Below are positions 32,316 to 42,720 of a stretch of 64,000 nt of DNA, piece after piece. The position numbers and the translations under genes are program-made. Source of the stretch: Bathynomus jamesi (lineage: Eukaryota; Arthropoda; Malacostraca; Isopoda; Cirolanidae); contig JAJOZX010005609.1 of the NCBI GenBank assembly GCA_023014485.1, positions 96,001 to 160,000 on the forward strand, written 5' to 3'. Under the pieces are notes generated by a model, which was given only the letters and a program-made list of their open reading frames with translations, had not been told where the DNA came from and ran no database searches. Each line of letters opens with the position of its first letter. Position 1 is the stretch's first letter.

Positions 32316-32905
32316 CTACACCAAATGGCTGGTTACGCCTTCTAAATCAACTGGCTGCTTAAGACAACTGGTGGATTTCTATGCCATCTGATGCTGTCGA
32401 GAACATCTACATTAATTAAATAAATGGCACAATCTGGCAACTCAAAAGTTAATAATGTACACATACATCTAAACAAGCTATTTACACTTTCTAAGCCAGA
32501 TTAAGCCTTCTAAGCCAATCTAAGCCAACTGGCTGATTAAGACCTTCTAAGTCAAGGTCAAAGACCAAAAACTTTATTATGCGTCTAGGGTCCCAGGCGA
32601 AGGATGGTCTCTCTCTCTCTCTCTTTCTCTCTCTTAGGTTAGGTGGATTCTCCCAGCTTGTAGCACCTTGGGGGAATCACCCTTGCTTTCTTTTTTTGTT
32701 ACCCTGGGGGAGGGGGGAGGATGGTACCTTGCAACAAGGAGGAAGGTGGTTGGCACTTGGGGAGGGGTTGGGGGTTGGCACCTTGCAGGAAGGGGGAAAG
32801 GGGGGTTTGGCATCTTGCACCATTTGACCAACATTGCAATTGCATTCTCCTATTTTGCGGCCATTCTACTGAGGATATTCTGTTTTTTATTTTGTAAAAC
32901 CCACT
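32316..32905 (+). repeat. Unnamed interspersed repeat R1, copy 1
   Basis: Shares with 42355-42720 a common order: AACTGGCTG motifs, a CTCTCTCT tract, CTTGCAACAA, and GCAATTGCATTC/GG ... CATTCTACTG. No coding capacity that I trust. The two copies are diverged, and the ends are not defined. Confidence 0.55.
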
Positions 32906-33323
32906 ACATAACACATATAAGTTAGATAACGGTCATGCGCCATGCAATCTAGTGCGGTTATAAATGCAAATTTGTTCGTATGTTGCACATATTTCTCCAG
33001 GAAAATAATGCCATTTTCGTTATTAGAATATGAAAAATTTTAGTATATAAATTTTCAATTCGAAAATTCGCGGTACGCCAAACTAAAAAGAACCGGAAAT
33101 TCAATAATGTTTATTAGAGTTTAGTAAATTCAATTAATTGTGTAAAATTATCATATATGTAAAATATAATTATTTAAAAAATTATATTCGCTGGTAAAGA
33201 AGATCGAAATGAAACACGAGCCGGCAACATGCGGTGAGAGATTTAAAATACGCTGAAGGCCGAAGGCATACACTCAAAAGGCAGACTTTGACGGGAGGTC
33301 TTGACGACTACGTGTTTTTGTGT
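32906..33323. other. AT-rich stretch, no gene seen
   Basis: No ORF with recognisable protein features, and no obvious repeat partner in the window. Confidence 0.5.
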
Positions 33324-33327
33324 TTAA

Positions 33328-33547
33328 CTCTTAAACTGCGCATTGTTTTTTTCAAGAGCTCACCGTGTGCTCAACATATCAAGGTATATCAAAATATCGA
33401 AAACCAAAATCGTCAATTGACGATATTCGCAGTTAGCGGTAAATCGTCAAATGATGACCACAGCAGTTTTGACGTTAAAGCAGTAAATCGTGTATCATCA
33501 AATGATGAATCGTGAATTGTCAATTAGCGATCATAGTAGTTTAAGGG
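33328..33547. mobile_element. piggyBac-like MITE with TTAA duplication
   Basis: TTAA at 33324-33327 and 33548-33551. Ends CTCTTAAACTGCGCA and (reverse complement) CCCTTAAACTACTATG are inverted repeats. The 220-bp body is non-coding and contains several short ATCGTCAA-type repeats. TTAA target plus a CCCTT terminus is typical of piggyBac-derived MITEs. Confidence 0.75.
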
Positions 33548-34147
33548 TTAAAAACTATAATTTTAAATTTGTTCAGTAACTAATTCTATCTCCACGAAGT
33601 GATGTGAAACCATGCACTCGTTTTTCTCCCACATTATTATTGCAGCGTTAATTAAATAAACAAGTTAAAATAGAGTTAAAAGTTCTCATTTTAAAATTCC
33701 TTTCTTCCTTCAAAATGTGCCCGGCATGCTGCCCTAGGCCTGTTCAAAAATCAACTTTTTCTTATTTTCATAGGTTTCTGTACATTTTCCCATACTTTTT
33801 GACCTGAAAAGCCGAAAATCACAACTATTTTGACCTAGGATGTTGGGAAGCATTGCCGCATGGAGCTTTAAATTTTCTGCCTTGAAATCGGCCAAAGCGC
33901 CAATTCCGGGGTCCCTTGAATTATGTTTTGCACTTTAACTTTTGATCTAAACAAAATAGAGCAACAAATTAGGTATCAAATGAAAGAGCATAAAATTAAT
34001 AAATAATAATAATAATAATAATAATAACAATAATAATAAATAAATTAATAATAATAATAATAATAATAATAATTATCTATCATTTTTCAGGAAACAACAG
34101 AAACTCAATCAGAATCTAGAAAACCATCTACAAGTTACAACTTCACA

Positions 34148-36633
34148 ATGGCATTAAGCAAGGAGCTGAGGGAGCTCCGTGGGCGCACAGTTGATATCTC
34201 AGAACCTCCACGTACTGTCCACAGGCAGGTGTCAACTGGGCCATCTACCAGATCTCTCACTGAAACTTTCCTGGTTGGATACCCTTCAGCTTTTATCAGT
34301 GGTTCCCAGCTTCCCACCAACAGACAGGCGTTCCAGTATTTCCTTAATCTTCAGAATTTACCGGAAAATGCAGGGAGGCCCATGGTTCAAGACCTTGCAT
34401 ATGAAACAGTTGAAACTATCATCCCATTCTGGCAGATGGCTAGGATCAAGACAATGACCAAGTACAACGCAATGAAGCTCTTCATGAAACTACATGAGAA
34501 ACATCGTGCTCTGGTGAAAAGCAAAGGAAGAGCAAGTAACCCTGGAGGAAAAAGAGGAGCATTTGTGCTGGAATTAGACAGCCTGTTCGATATAGGAGCT
34601 CCAGATGCAATCCAGGAAATACAGAACAACAGACTGTTATCCAGAGAGAAGAAAGATGAGGATATCAGGTTCTACGAAGACCAAAAGACTGAGAGGAAAG
34701 GTCATATGTCTGGTCATGACAAGATTTTTGAGACAAGATCCCTGCAGCAAGCAGCGAGGAATGAAAGACTGCAGCATAGACAAGAACAAGGTAAAACTAA
34801 TTACTTTGAACGTTACAAAAAGTTTTAAGTTTTACTCCATTGCGATATTTAGCATGTACTTAACATTACTGTCTTAACATGTTGTACTATTTTACAGCTG
34901 CAGCAGAACAAGAGGCAGTTGTTCATGTGGATGACATTACCTGGGGTGACTCAACTGACAACGACGCTAACACAGAGGACATGGATTACCATCAGCCTCG
35001 TCCTGGATGTTCTCACCATCAAGACACTGTGACTAGTGTGACTTTGACGTTTCCAAGGAAGGTCATGGAATGTGATGTCATCTGCAATACAGCTGATCGT
35101 CTTGGTTTATCAGACAATCAAGTTACTGCCATGGTTTCTGCCACCTTGAAAGCTGGAGGGGCTGATCTGGATAACTTCGTCATCTCAACCTCAACAACAC
35201 GTCGCAACAGAATGCTGTCCAGGTATAATATCAGCCAGAGTCACATGTCCAAGTTTTGTGAAAACCCCCCACAGTACGCTGCCTTACACTGGGATGGAAA
35301 GTTGCTCAAAGATGTCTTGGGCAGTGAACCTGGAAGTACCTCAGAGACTTTAGCTGTGCTAGTGTCTGGTCCACCTTCATACACTGAAGGAAAGTTATTG
35401 GGAGTACCTGTCATCGACAATTCTTCTGGCACAGCTCAGGCTGAGGCTTCAATGGATTTACTGGAGACATGGGAACTTACGGATAATGTTACTGCCCTTG
35501 TTTTTGACACTACATCCAGTAACAGTGGAGTTCACAGAGGAGCTGCCAAACTGCTAGAGAAAATGCTGAACAAAAAGGTGTTTTATCTGGCCTGTCGACA
35601 TCACATCCTGGAAATCCTAGTAGGAGCAGTTTGGGAGAAGCTGTTTGGGAAGGTGAAGGGGCCAGATAATCCCTGGTTTGAGCATCTGAAGGATGTTTGG
35701 ACGGACTTGTCCAAGGAAAACCCAAAGATGCTGGCTATCAACAGCAAATGGCTGAAGGAAAAGAAGAAGAACAGTGAAGAAATACTCCAAGACATTCTAA
35801 CAGCAGAAAGGCTTCCAAGAGCCGACTACAGGGAAATGGCTGAACTGACAGTCATTGTTCTTGGAGGAACGCCTCCTCGAGGTATTCACTGGAGTCGACC
35901 AGGCGCCATTCATCAGGCCAGATGGATGGCCAGAAACCTGTACTCCATGAAAATGCTGATGTTTGCAGATCAACTTGAGTACGACGAAGACACTGTATCA
36001 AAGCTGGAAAGACTCAACACCTTCCTTGCGCTGTTCTACACTCCTGTATGGATGATGTCAATGTCTGCTGCAGATGCTCCCGTGAATGATCTAAGTCTAA
36101 TCCAGGACATGTTGAAGTACAAGAAAACTGACCCAGAGCTTGCTGATGCAGTACTTAATAAGATGGAAAACCACAAATGGTACCTGACGCAGGAAGTCGT
36201 GCCATTTGCCCTGTTCAGCAGTAGATTGAGTGACACATTGAAGCACGACATTGCTGCCCAGTTACATGCCACTGAGAAGCCAGACAGCTTCAGAACAGGA
36301 AAGCCTCTATTCCAGAGAGTCACAGCTAAGACCACCCTGGTTGATCTCATTGGCCCAGAATCACATTTCCTGCTGGACACACTGAACATTGGATCCGAGT
36401 GGCTTCTGGAACCTGTCACGTCTTGGCCACAGAATGAGGACTACAGAAAAGCGTTGGACTATGTTAAGAATCTGAAAGCGGTGAATGACATTGCTGAACG
36501 TGGTGTCAAGATGATGAGCGACTTTGCAAATGTCATAACAACAGATGCCAAGCAAAGGGACTATCTCCTTCAAGCTGTGGAGTTCAACAGACGCCGCTTT
36601 GACAGCTTCAAGAAACAAACTCTCAACAACTGA
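34148..36633 (+). CDS. X1 transposase-like protein, two exons, ~792 aa
   Basis: Exon 1 34148-34790, intron 34791-34897 (GTAAAA...TTTACAG), exon 2 34898-36633. The phase is consistent and the joined frame is open. The N-terminal ~215 aa are basic (GYPSAFISGSQLPTNRQAFQ, KSKGRASNPGGKRGAF) and shared with X2. Core landmarks: D347 in HWDGK, D418 in VFDTTSSNSG, C447-x2-H450 in CRHH, RW at 556-557, E647 in WYLTQEVVPF. D, D, C-x2-H and E in this order are known for hAT, MULE and related transposases; RW is typical of hAT. An upstream exon is possible (acceptor TTTTTCAG at 34090). Confidence 0.8.
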
Positions 36634-36871
36634 CTGTGTAAATGTCATTATGAAATTAATCATCATGTAATGCTTTCACTTCTTGATCGATTAGAATTGT
36701 GACAAAATGTTAATCTCAAATTTGTGTCATGAATAAGGCGCCTTGTCTGCCTTGAGTGTGAGAAAACGAATTTTGTGATATTTCTGAAATCTTTGTATGT
36801 ACCAATGTGCCATTTCTTGTTCCAAGACTATCATAATTGTATAAGTTAGAAAGAGGATTAAAAACACTTTA

Positions 36872-37120
36872 ATTTGGTGCCTATTTTGTTGCTCTATCTT
36901 GTTTAGATAAAAAGTTATAGTGCAAAACATGATTCAAGGGACCCCGGAACTGGTGCTTTTGGCCGATTTCAAGGCAGAAAACTTAAAGCTCCATGCGGCA
37001 ATGCTTCCCAACAACCTAGGTCAAAATGGTTGTGATTTTCGGCCTTTTCAGGTCAAAAAGCATGGGAAAAAGTACAGAAACCTATGAAAATAAGAAAAAG
37101 TTGATTTTTGAATAGGGCTA
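36872..37120. repeat. X1 right terminal inverted repeat
   Basis: Reverse complement of 33735-33982 with roughly one change in ten, including GGGACCCC and GCTCCATGCGGCAATGCTTC blocks. Confidence 0.9.
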
Positions 37121-37129
37121 ATGCTGCCC

Positions 37130-37482
37130 GTGTTCCGAGTCCTTTCTCGGCCATGGCTACTTTTAACAGAATTCAGAAATCAGTGAAAAGCAAAAGAATG
37201 AGTGCAGATAACATAAATTTAACGAAAATAATTAATAAATTAAAGTAAATTTCCCCCCAAAATTTTAATTTTGTCAATGAAATAAAAGTATTTTATGTAA
37301 ACAGCATAATTCATTTTAAAAAAGTGTAAACATAAAGACATACAAAAGCCCACGTTGTTTACATCCAATTTTAAAAATGGAGATAGAAATACGAGAAAAT
37401 GTGTAACATACAAACTATAATAATATTAATTAAGTTATTTACTGACAATATACATTGTGGCTACGAAGTGTGGAATTTTTTT
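37130..37482. other. AT-rich stretch, no gene seen
   Basis: Resumes the host sequence right of the X1 target site. No ORF or repeat recognised. Confidence 0.5.
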
Positions 37483-37660
37483 CAGCGGCCCAGCGTCTTA
37501 ACCACTAAGCTACCCAGGATACCCATTTATCTGCCAACTAATTTTTATTGTGTGGAAGGATGAACAGCTGGGTTTTGCTGCACGCAGCCTGCCATCACAG
37601 GGTTTCAAACCCGGGGCCAGTGGATTCGTAGTCAGCGATGCTAACCACTACACCACCGAG

Positions 37661-37665
<5 letters not shown>
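37483..37665 (-). mobile_element. Dimeric tRNA-derived SINE, truncated
   Basis: Minus strand: unit 1 (GTGGTGTAGTGGTTAGC; B box GGGTTTGAAACCC, decayed), linker, then only the A-box part of unit 2. (TA)n follows at 37666-37691. Confidence 0.85.
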
Positions 37666-37691
<26 letters not shown>

Positions 37692-37800
37692 CAGTATATA
37701 TATGATGTAAAATAACGCACTGTCGCGACGAAGTATGAACAAGGAAACCATTTATCCGGAAGACGTGAATTTTTATTTCTTAACACCACACCAATACAGT

Positions 37801-37830
37801 TTCGGCTCCTCGCGAGCACTTGTCAATTGG
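37801..37830 (-). ncRNA. Hammerhead-like motif, PLE-D inverted end
   Basis: Minus strand: TTGACAA, then a stem-loop (GCTC-GCGAG-GAGC), CGAAAC. The sense copy at 39571-39610 reads TTGACAT and GCTC-GTGAG-GAGC, so the stem is kept while the loop changes. The core deviates from CUGANGA, as in PLE-C. Confidence 0.4.
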
Positions 37831-37889
37831 TAATGACCGCATAAACAGAGGACAAAGTTTATATACACCTGGAAGTTAATTAACAGGGA

Positions 37890-38375
37890 TTAGTGAACCC
37901 TCCGACCCAGGTTTGACCTGATGGATGTACTTGTTGCCTGGGGATTTTTGGAGGGTAATGTTACAAAATTCTTAATTTTATTACGTATAATTTTGTTAAA
38001 AGAGAATTGGTCATCGGATAGATTAAATAGATTAAAATTCTGTGTTGATCGTGTAAGAATAGATTCAACAATTCTACGCTTAACATAATTAATAGATTTG
38101 AAGACAAAGTTGCAATTATTGAAATCTATTACATGGTTATAGTCTCTGACATGACAGAATACCGCATGTTCTTCATTCCTCACCCTCACATCTCTCTTGT
38201 GTTCATAAATTCTCTTACTGAGGTCCCTTCCCGTTTCTCCCACGTGTACATTATCAGAACATTCTTCACATGGTAATATATACACACCTGTCTTTCTCCT
38301 CCTTAGGTTTGAATGGGAAAGGAAGAGAAAAATACCTTTATTGGATGTTCTCATCAAGAGAGAAAATGACAACAT
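37890..38375 (-). pseudogene. PLE-D GIY-YIG endonuclease, antisense copy
   Basis: GVYILPCEECSDNVHVGETG, RDLSKRIYEHKRDV: the GIY...Y-x-GET-R...H core of the Penelope endonuclease, followed by HAVFCHVRDYNHVIDFNN and a basic C-terminus. Coding from about 38308. The N-terminal ~20 codons of the ORF are inverted-junction sequence and not part of the domain. Confidence 0.85.
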
Positions 38376-38640
38376 AAAATTGTTTGTGCATAGGAATGAG
38401 ACTAATTCAAACTCTTACATTCACTATTTTTCATTTCATGATGACCAAATAACAAGTAAAAAAATCAGTTGTATCTTCAATGCTCCTAAGAGCATACAGA
38501 ATCTGTCACCCTTATGTTGATGAGGAGATACAAAAATCAACAATATACTGTATTTAAAAATTTGTATTATCCCAAATGGTTCATTTTTAGCGATCATTTG
38601 GCAGCCAGAAAGACCTTTTATACTGGTAGGTCAACTGTAA
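38316..38640 (+). pseudogene. PLE-D reverse transcriptase C-terminal remnant
   Basis: KRKIPLLDVLIKRENDNIKL is the segment after the RT palm (usual I-PFLDV). HRNETNSNSYIHYFSFH follows. Stops near 38518. The mariner insertion ends it. Confidence 0.7.
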
Positions 38641-39163
38641 ATAAGGATTACAAGAAATAAACGAGAGTATTAATCTGATGTATTTATTGCTACATACTAT
38701 GAGATACACCTTAAATGTTCAAAATGTCCGCCTCGGTTTTCAATGCACAGCCTTGCTTGTTCCAAACAAGAGTCCACTGCCCATCGAATCATTTCGGGGT
38801 GTTCTCGTACGTAAGCAGCGGCATCCATAATCCGACGCGAGTTCCTCTCTCGTTTGTACTTTGGTCTTGTAGACCATCTCTTTCATAAGGCCCCATAAAA
38901 AGAAATCTAACAGGGTTAGAACCAACTGAAAGAAAAAAAACTGAGGATGAGAAGTGTAACTTCGTTAACCGAAACTACCACCAGTGCTGCCATCTATCGA
39001 ATTACACACAAGTAGGAATTTGTTGTTTGCACATCTTTAAACGTCCGTAGCTCCGCAACGGTTGGAAATAGCATCTATGTTGTATTAACTTTTTTTACTC
39101 GATATCCCCCCCCCCTCAAATTACCCCCAAAAATATGGCAGACCGGTTGTGAAACACCCTGTA
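38640..39163 (-). mobile_element. Mariner remnant inside PLE-D
   Basis: Minus strand: terminus CAGGGTGTTTCACAACCGG at 39161, then after a large deletion the C-terminal transposase piece LDFFLWGLMKEMVYKTKVQT (about 38905-38840). The left end is not clear. PLE-D resumes at 39164. Confidence 0.7.
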
Positions 39164-39480
39164 TATTACCATGTAAAGAATGTCCTGATAATGTATACGT
39201 GGGAGAAACAGGAAGGGACCTCAGTAAGAGAATTTATGAACACAAGAGAGATGTGAGGATGGGGAATGAAAAAAGTGCGTTATTCTGTCATGTTAGAGAC
39301 TATAACCATGTAATAGATTTCAATAATTGGAACTTTGTTTTCAACTCTAATAATGTTAAGCGTAGAATTGTTGAATCTAGTCTTGTAGGCTCTATACAAA
39401 ATTTTAATCTATCCGATGGTCAATTCTCTTTTAACAAAATTATATGTAATAAAATTAGGAATTTTGTAACATTACCCTGA
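39164..39480 (+). pseudogene. PLE-D GIY-YIG endonuclease, sense copy
   Basis: ILPCKECPDNVYVGETGRDL, SKRIYEHKRDVRMGN: conserved core, 93 codons from ATG 39199 to a stop at 39480. Differs from the antisense copy mainly by small deletions. The first GIY strand is lost in the mariner junction. Confidence 0.85.
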
Positions 39481-39651
39481 GAAGAGGATGAGAAGGTTTA
39501 GTTAGCTAATCCCTGAAAATTAACTTTCAGGTGTGTGTATATACTCCGTTCGCTGCTTATGCGGTCATTACCAATTGACATGTGCTCGTGAGGAGCGGAA
39601 ACTGTATTGGTGTTCATAAATAAAAATTCACGTCTTTCTGAAAAGTGGTTC

Positions 39652-39655
<4 letters not shown>

Positions 39656-39713
<58 letters not shown>
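39656..39713. repeat. (TA)n microsatellite
   Basis: Directly right of the PLE-D terminus. Confidence 0.95.
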
Positions 39714-39716
<3 letters not shown>

Positions 39717-40190
39717 GGACGGACTAAAACCAGACAAAAGTTTTCTTTCCCCTTGAGGCACACTGAAATTATATTGTGGTTTTAACTAGGAAATAATATT
39801 CTAGACTGTAGAGTATCTTGAACTGCTCCATTTTTGCCAAAATATGAAATAGGTGGCGTAAGTGGGTTTAGGGTGGTTTATAACTGATTCCTGGCGATGT
39901 TGCGGGGGGAGGGGAACAAATAGATATAAACCACACAAAACTTAAAAATATATTTTCTGCAAATAATGTTTAGGGTATTTAATGATTTTCTATTTACGTA
40001 TTCTTTTCTGGATTAATGATATTCTTGAATTTAGCGTTTTGTTGCGAGGAATATAAAGAAACAAAGAAAAATAACAATTTTTTAATGTTTTATTAAATAC
40101 ATATAGAGTATAGAAACAGCAAATGAGTACACAAATGGTAACTGCAAAAAACACGACCTTAACTATTCGAATAAAGAAGGCAAACTTTTA
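39714..40190. other. Non-coding stretch, no feature recognised
   Basis: No ORF with recognisable motifs. A G-rich run at 39902-39915. Confidence 0.5.
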
Positions 40191-41945
40191 GCAAGGAGGT
40201 ACCAATGGCAACGGGTGCCAGGGAAAAATTCTGTCACCCTCAAATAGTGTGCAAAAGTCGGTCTAACCTTTTCTTGAACAGGTCCACAGAAGAACTATTC
40301 ACAACTTCTGAAGGTAGCCTGTTCCACGTGTCACAGATCTTATACGTAAAGTAATTCCCACACACACTAGTCCTAAACCGTTTCAAATCCAACTTCCAAC
40401 CATTGTTGCTAGTTGGGTTATCATTTAAACTAAACATGCTTCTAAAATCGACATTGTTGAACCCGCTAAAGAACTTGAAAACCTCGATTAGTTGACCGCG
40501 CAGCCTCCGAGTTTCCAGCGAAAACAAATTCAGGGCGCGTAAGCGTCGATTGTAGCCCATATGCCTAACGAAAGGGATTAACTTTGTGGCCTTCGCCTGC
40601 ACTCGCTCCAGCCTCTCAATATCTTTCCTGAGGGTGGGCGACCAGAAGTGCACAGCATACTCCAGGTGCGGCCGAACCAAAGAATTGTACAGAGAGAGTA
40701 CAATCTCCTTGTTCCGAAATGGAAATGCCTCCTGATATAACTCAACAACTTCTGGGCTTTCTTTTCCACCTCTACGCACTGTTTCGTAAACTTAAGGTCG
40801 CTGCTAATTAGCACACCCAAGTCCTTTTCCAAATCAGTCGCCTCGATATTACTCCCCAACATGTAGTATTCCGACTTGGGATTGGCGTAGCCAATGTGCA
40901 GCACCTTGCATTTGCCCAAGTTAAACGGCATTTGCCATTTTTCGGACCACTCTCCTATCCTACGTAAGTCCGCACGCAGTTGCTCGATCGCCTCTGGCGT
41001 CCCAACATTGGCCCCAAGCTTCGTGTCATCAGCGAATTTGGCGATCCTACTGACGATGCCACCGTGGCCCAACCCGAACTAACCCCTTTAATTACAACCC
41101 TCTGCTACCTATTCTTCAGCCAGTTTTCAATCCACCTACCTACCTCCCCACCAATACCTAGCGCGCGCACTTTGGCCATTAACCGGCGGTGAGGTACCTT
41201 ATCAAAGGCTTTCTCAAAGTCGAGATAAAGTATATCAATCGCCCTACTCTTATCATATTCACTCAACATGACGTGGAAAAACTCGAGCAAGTTGGTGAGA
41301 CACGAACTATGCCGTCTAAACCCATGTTGGGAGTCCCCAAGCAGCTTGTAGGAATCCAAATGGTCAACGATCCTATCCGCTATTATCCCCTCTAATAAAT
41401 AATTTACCTACAACCGAAGTGAGACTAATGGAACGATAGTTTCCTGGACTTTCGTGATCCCCTTTCTTAAAGATAGGGGTCACGTTGGCTTCCCTCCAGT
41501 AACCAGGCACCTGGCCCGTCTCCAACGATTTGTTAAAGACTGTAGCCAGGTGGGGGGGCCACCTGGTCGCGCACCTCCCGCAACACTCTGGGGAGGAACT
41601 GGTCTGGCCCAGGAGCCTTAAACGCGCTCAGTTTGTCTATTCCATCGGCAACGACTGTCGCGGTACACCGAACACTATCCAGGCCAGCACCTTCGTGCCT
41701 GGCTCGGGGATGACGCGGGTGTCCTCCCTGGTGAACACTCCCGCAAAGTACTCATTCATTACATTAGCAATGTCCGCGTCGGAGGTCCGCAGAACGCCGC
41801 TGGGGTCCTTTAAAGGACCTATCATGCTTCTGATTAGCTTTCTACTATTAACATAACTGAAGAACTCCTTAGGGTTCCCTTGCAGAGGCTTGCCACCCGG
41901 AGTTCTTCGTTACGTTTCGCTAGCCTAACCTTCGCCTTCACTTCA
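40191..41945 (-). mobile_element. CR1-like LINE, family A, copy 1 (5'-truncated)
   Basis: Minus strand. The 3' end (GGTACCAATGGCAACGGGTG at about 40198-40217) is the same as in the other family A copies. The RT is interrupted by a deletion relative to copy 2: about 72 bp missing near 41065, which removes the PQGS region. Truncated on the right next to a (GA)n tract. Confidence 0.9.
40240..41860 (-). pseudogene. CR1-A reverse transcriptase, copy 1
   Basis: Pieces: 41825-41637 (RTSDADIANVMNEYFAGVF), 41359-41105 (QHGFRRHSSCLTNLLEFF, LYLDFEKAFDKVPH), 41072-40578 (FADD in IAKFADDTKLG, then DLEKDLGVLIS), 40779-40240 (VRPHLEYAVHFWSP ... WNRLPSEVV). Several frame breaks plus the PQGS deletion. Confidence 0.9.
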
Positions 41946-41959
41946 GAGAGAGAGAGAGA

Positions 41960-42290
41960 TTGAGAGATTTGTACATATATAGGCTCACCTTTGCTTTCGA
42001 TGGCTTCGGCCCGAATTGTTCATTCTGGCCAAGGCCAAACTTTTCACCCCGCCCTAGACCTACTTTTTAACGGGGTGTGTATATATAAGAAAGCTAGAGA
42101 GAGAGATCGCGTGAGAGGGATCCCTGCTAAGGAACCCTGGTTACCCATTTATCTACCAATCGTGAAAGGATGTTTACACTCCACCTTAGACCTACAGTTT
42201 AACACGGATCATTAGGATACCCTGGTTTCCCATTTATCTACCAACCGTGGAAGGACGCGCCGCCACCGCGTGTCGAACCCTTCGCATATA
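41960..42290 (-). mobile_element. SINE-related fragments in tandem
   Basis: GACCTACTTTTTAACG and, twice, ACCCATTTATCTACCAA-type segments plus TTAGACCTACAGTTTAAC match the 3' body and linker of the dimeric SINE (5200-5350). No intact A/B boxes. Interrupted by a (GA)n stretch near 42085-42110. Confidence 0.6.
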
Positions 42291-42354
42291 ATCGTGTGTG
42301 CGTAATATTTTATGGGCGTATAGATGGGTGTCTACGTGCCAAAACGAAGTATAC

Positions 42355-42720
42355 ATTGTGCCAACTGGCTGATAATGCCTGGAGGCACTGGCTGATTAGG
42401 AACATATTAAGACAACGGACGCTCGGCTAAAGTCTTAATATGCGCTTGGCTCCTGTCAAGCGAACACCTCTCTTCCTCTCTCTCCTTCTCCTCTCTCTTT
42501 CTCTTGGGGGATAACTCCGCCTCTAAGGTGCATAACCCTTGTTGCTCTTGCAACAACCCCTCTCCCTCCTTTGGGGGTGCCTTGCAACAAGAGGGTTGGC
42601 AGTGGCAATTGCATTGCAATTGCATTGGACTCTCTCCTTTTCGCCCATACTACTGGTACGGTGTATGAGTAACAACTTCTGGTACTGTATATTTCGGAGT
42701 GAGCTAAGCAAAAGCATTTA
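42355..42720 (+). repeat. Unnamed interspersed repeat R1, copy 2
   Basis: See copy 1 at 32316. Contains CAACTGGCTGATAATGCC, CT-rich tract, CTTGCAACAA and tandem GCAATTGCATT. Predicted ORFs here are low complexity. Confidence 0.55.

Larger units (their letters stand above)
33735..37120 (+). mobile_element. Element X1: DNA transposon of unnamed type, complete
   Basis: 3386 bp. Terminal inverted repeats of about 248 bp (33735-33982 and 36872-37120) start TAGGCCTGTTCAAAAATC and TAGCCCTATTCAAAAATC. A perfect 9-bp duplication ATGCTGCCC lies at 33726-33734 and 37121-37129. One two-exon gene reads toward the right. An (AAT)n microsatellite lies at 34003-34074. The TIRs and duplication are read directly; the superfamily is not known to me. 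Confidence 0.9.
37700..39655. mobile_element. Penelope-like element D, inverted pair with nested mariner
   Basis: Left: GIY-YIG end on the minus strand (37700-38315). Right: RT C-terminal remnant (38316-38635), mariner fragment (38640-39163), GIY-YIG and terminus (39164-39655), all on the plus strand. The two termini share the same end sequence in opposite orientation. The inversion joint is near 38315. Confidence 0.8.

Noticed and set aside
32579..32925. Proline/glycine-rich ORFs on both strands
   Set aside because: Low-complexity G- and CT-rich part of repeat R1.
33234..33515. 93-aa ORF
   Set aside because: Mostly inside the TTAA-flanked MITE; no protein features.
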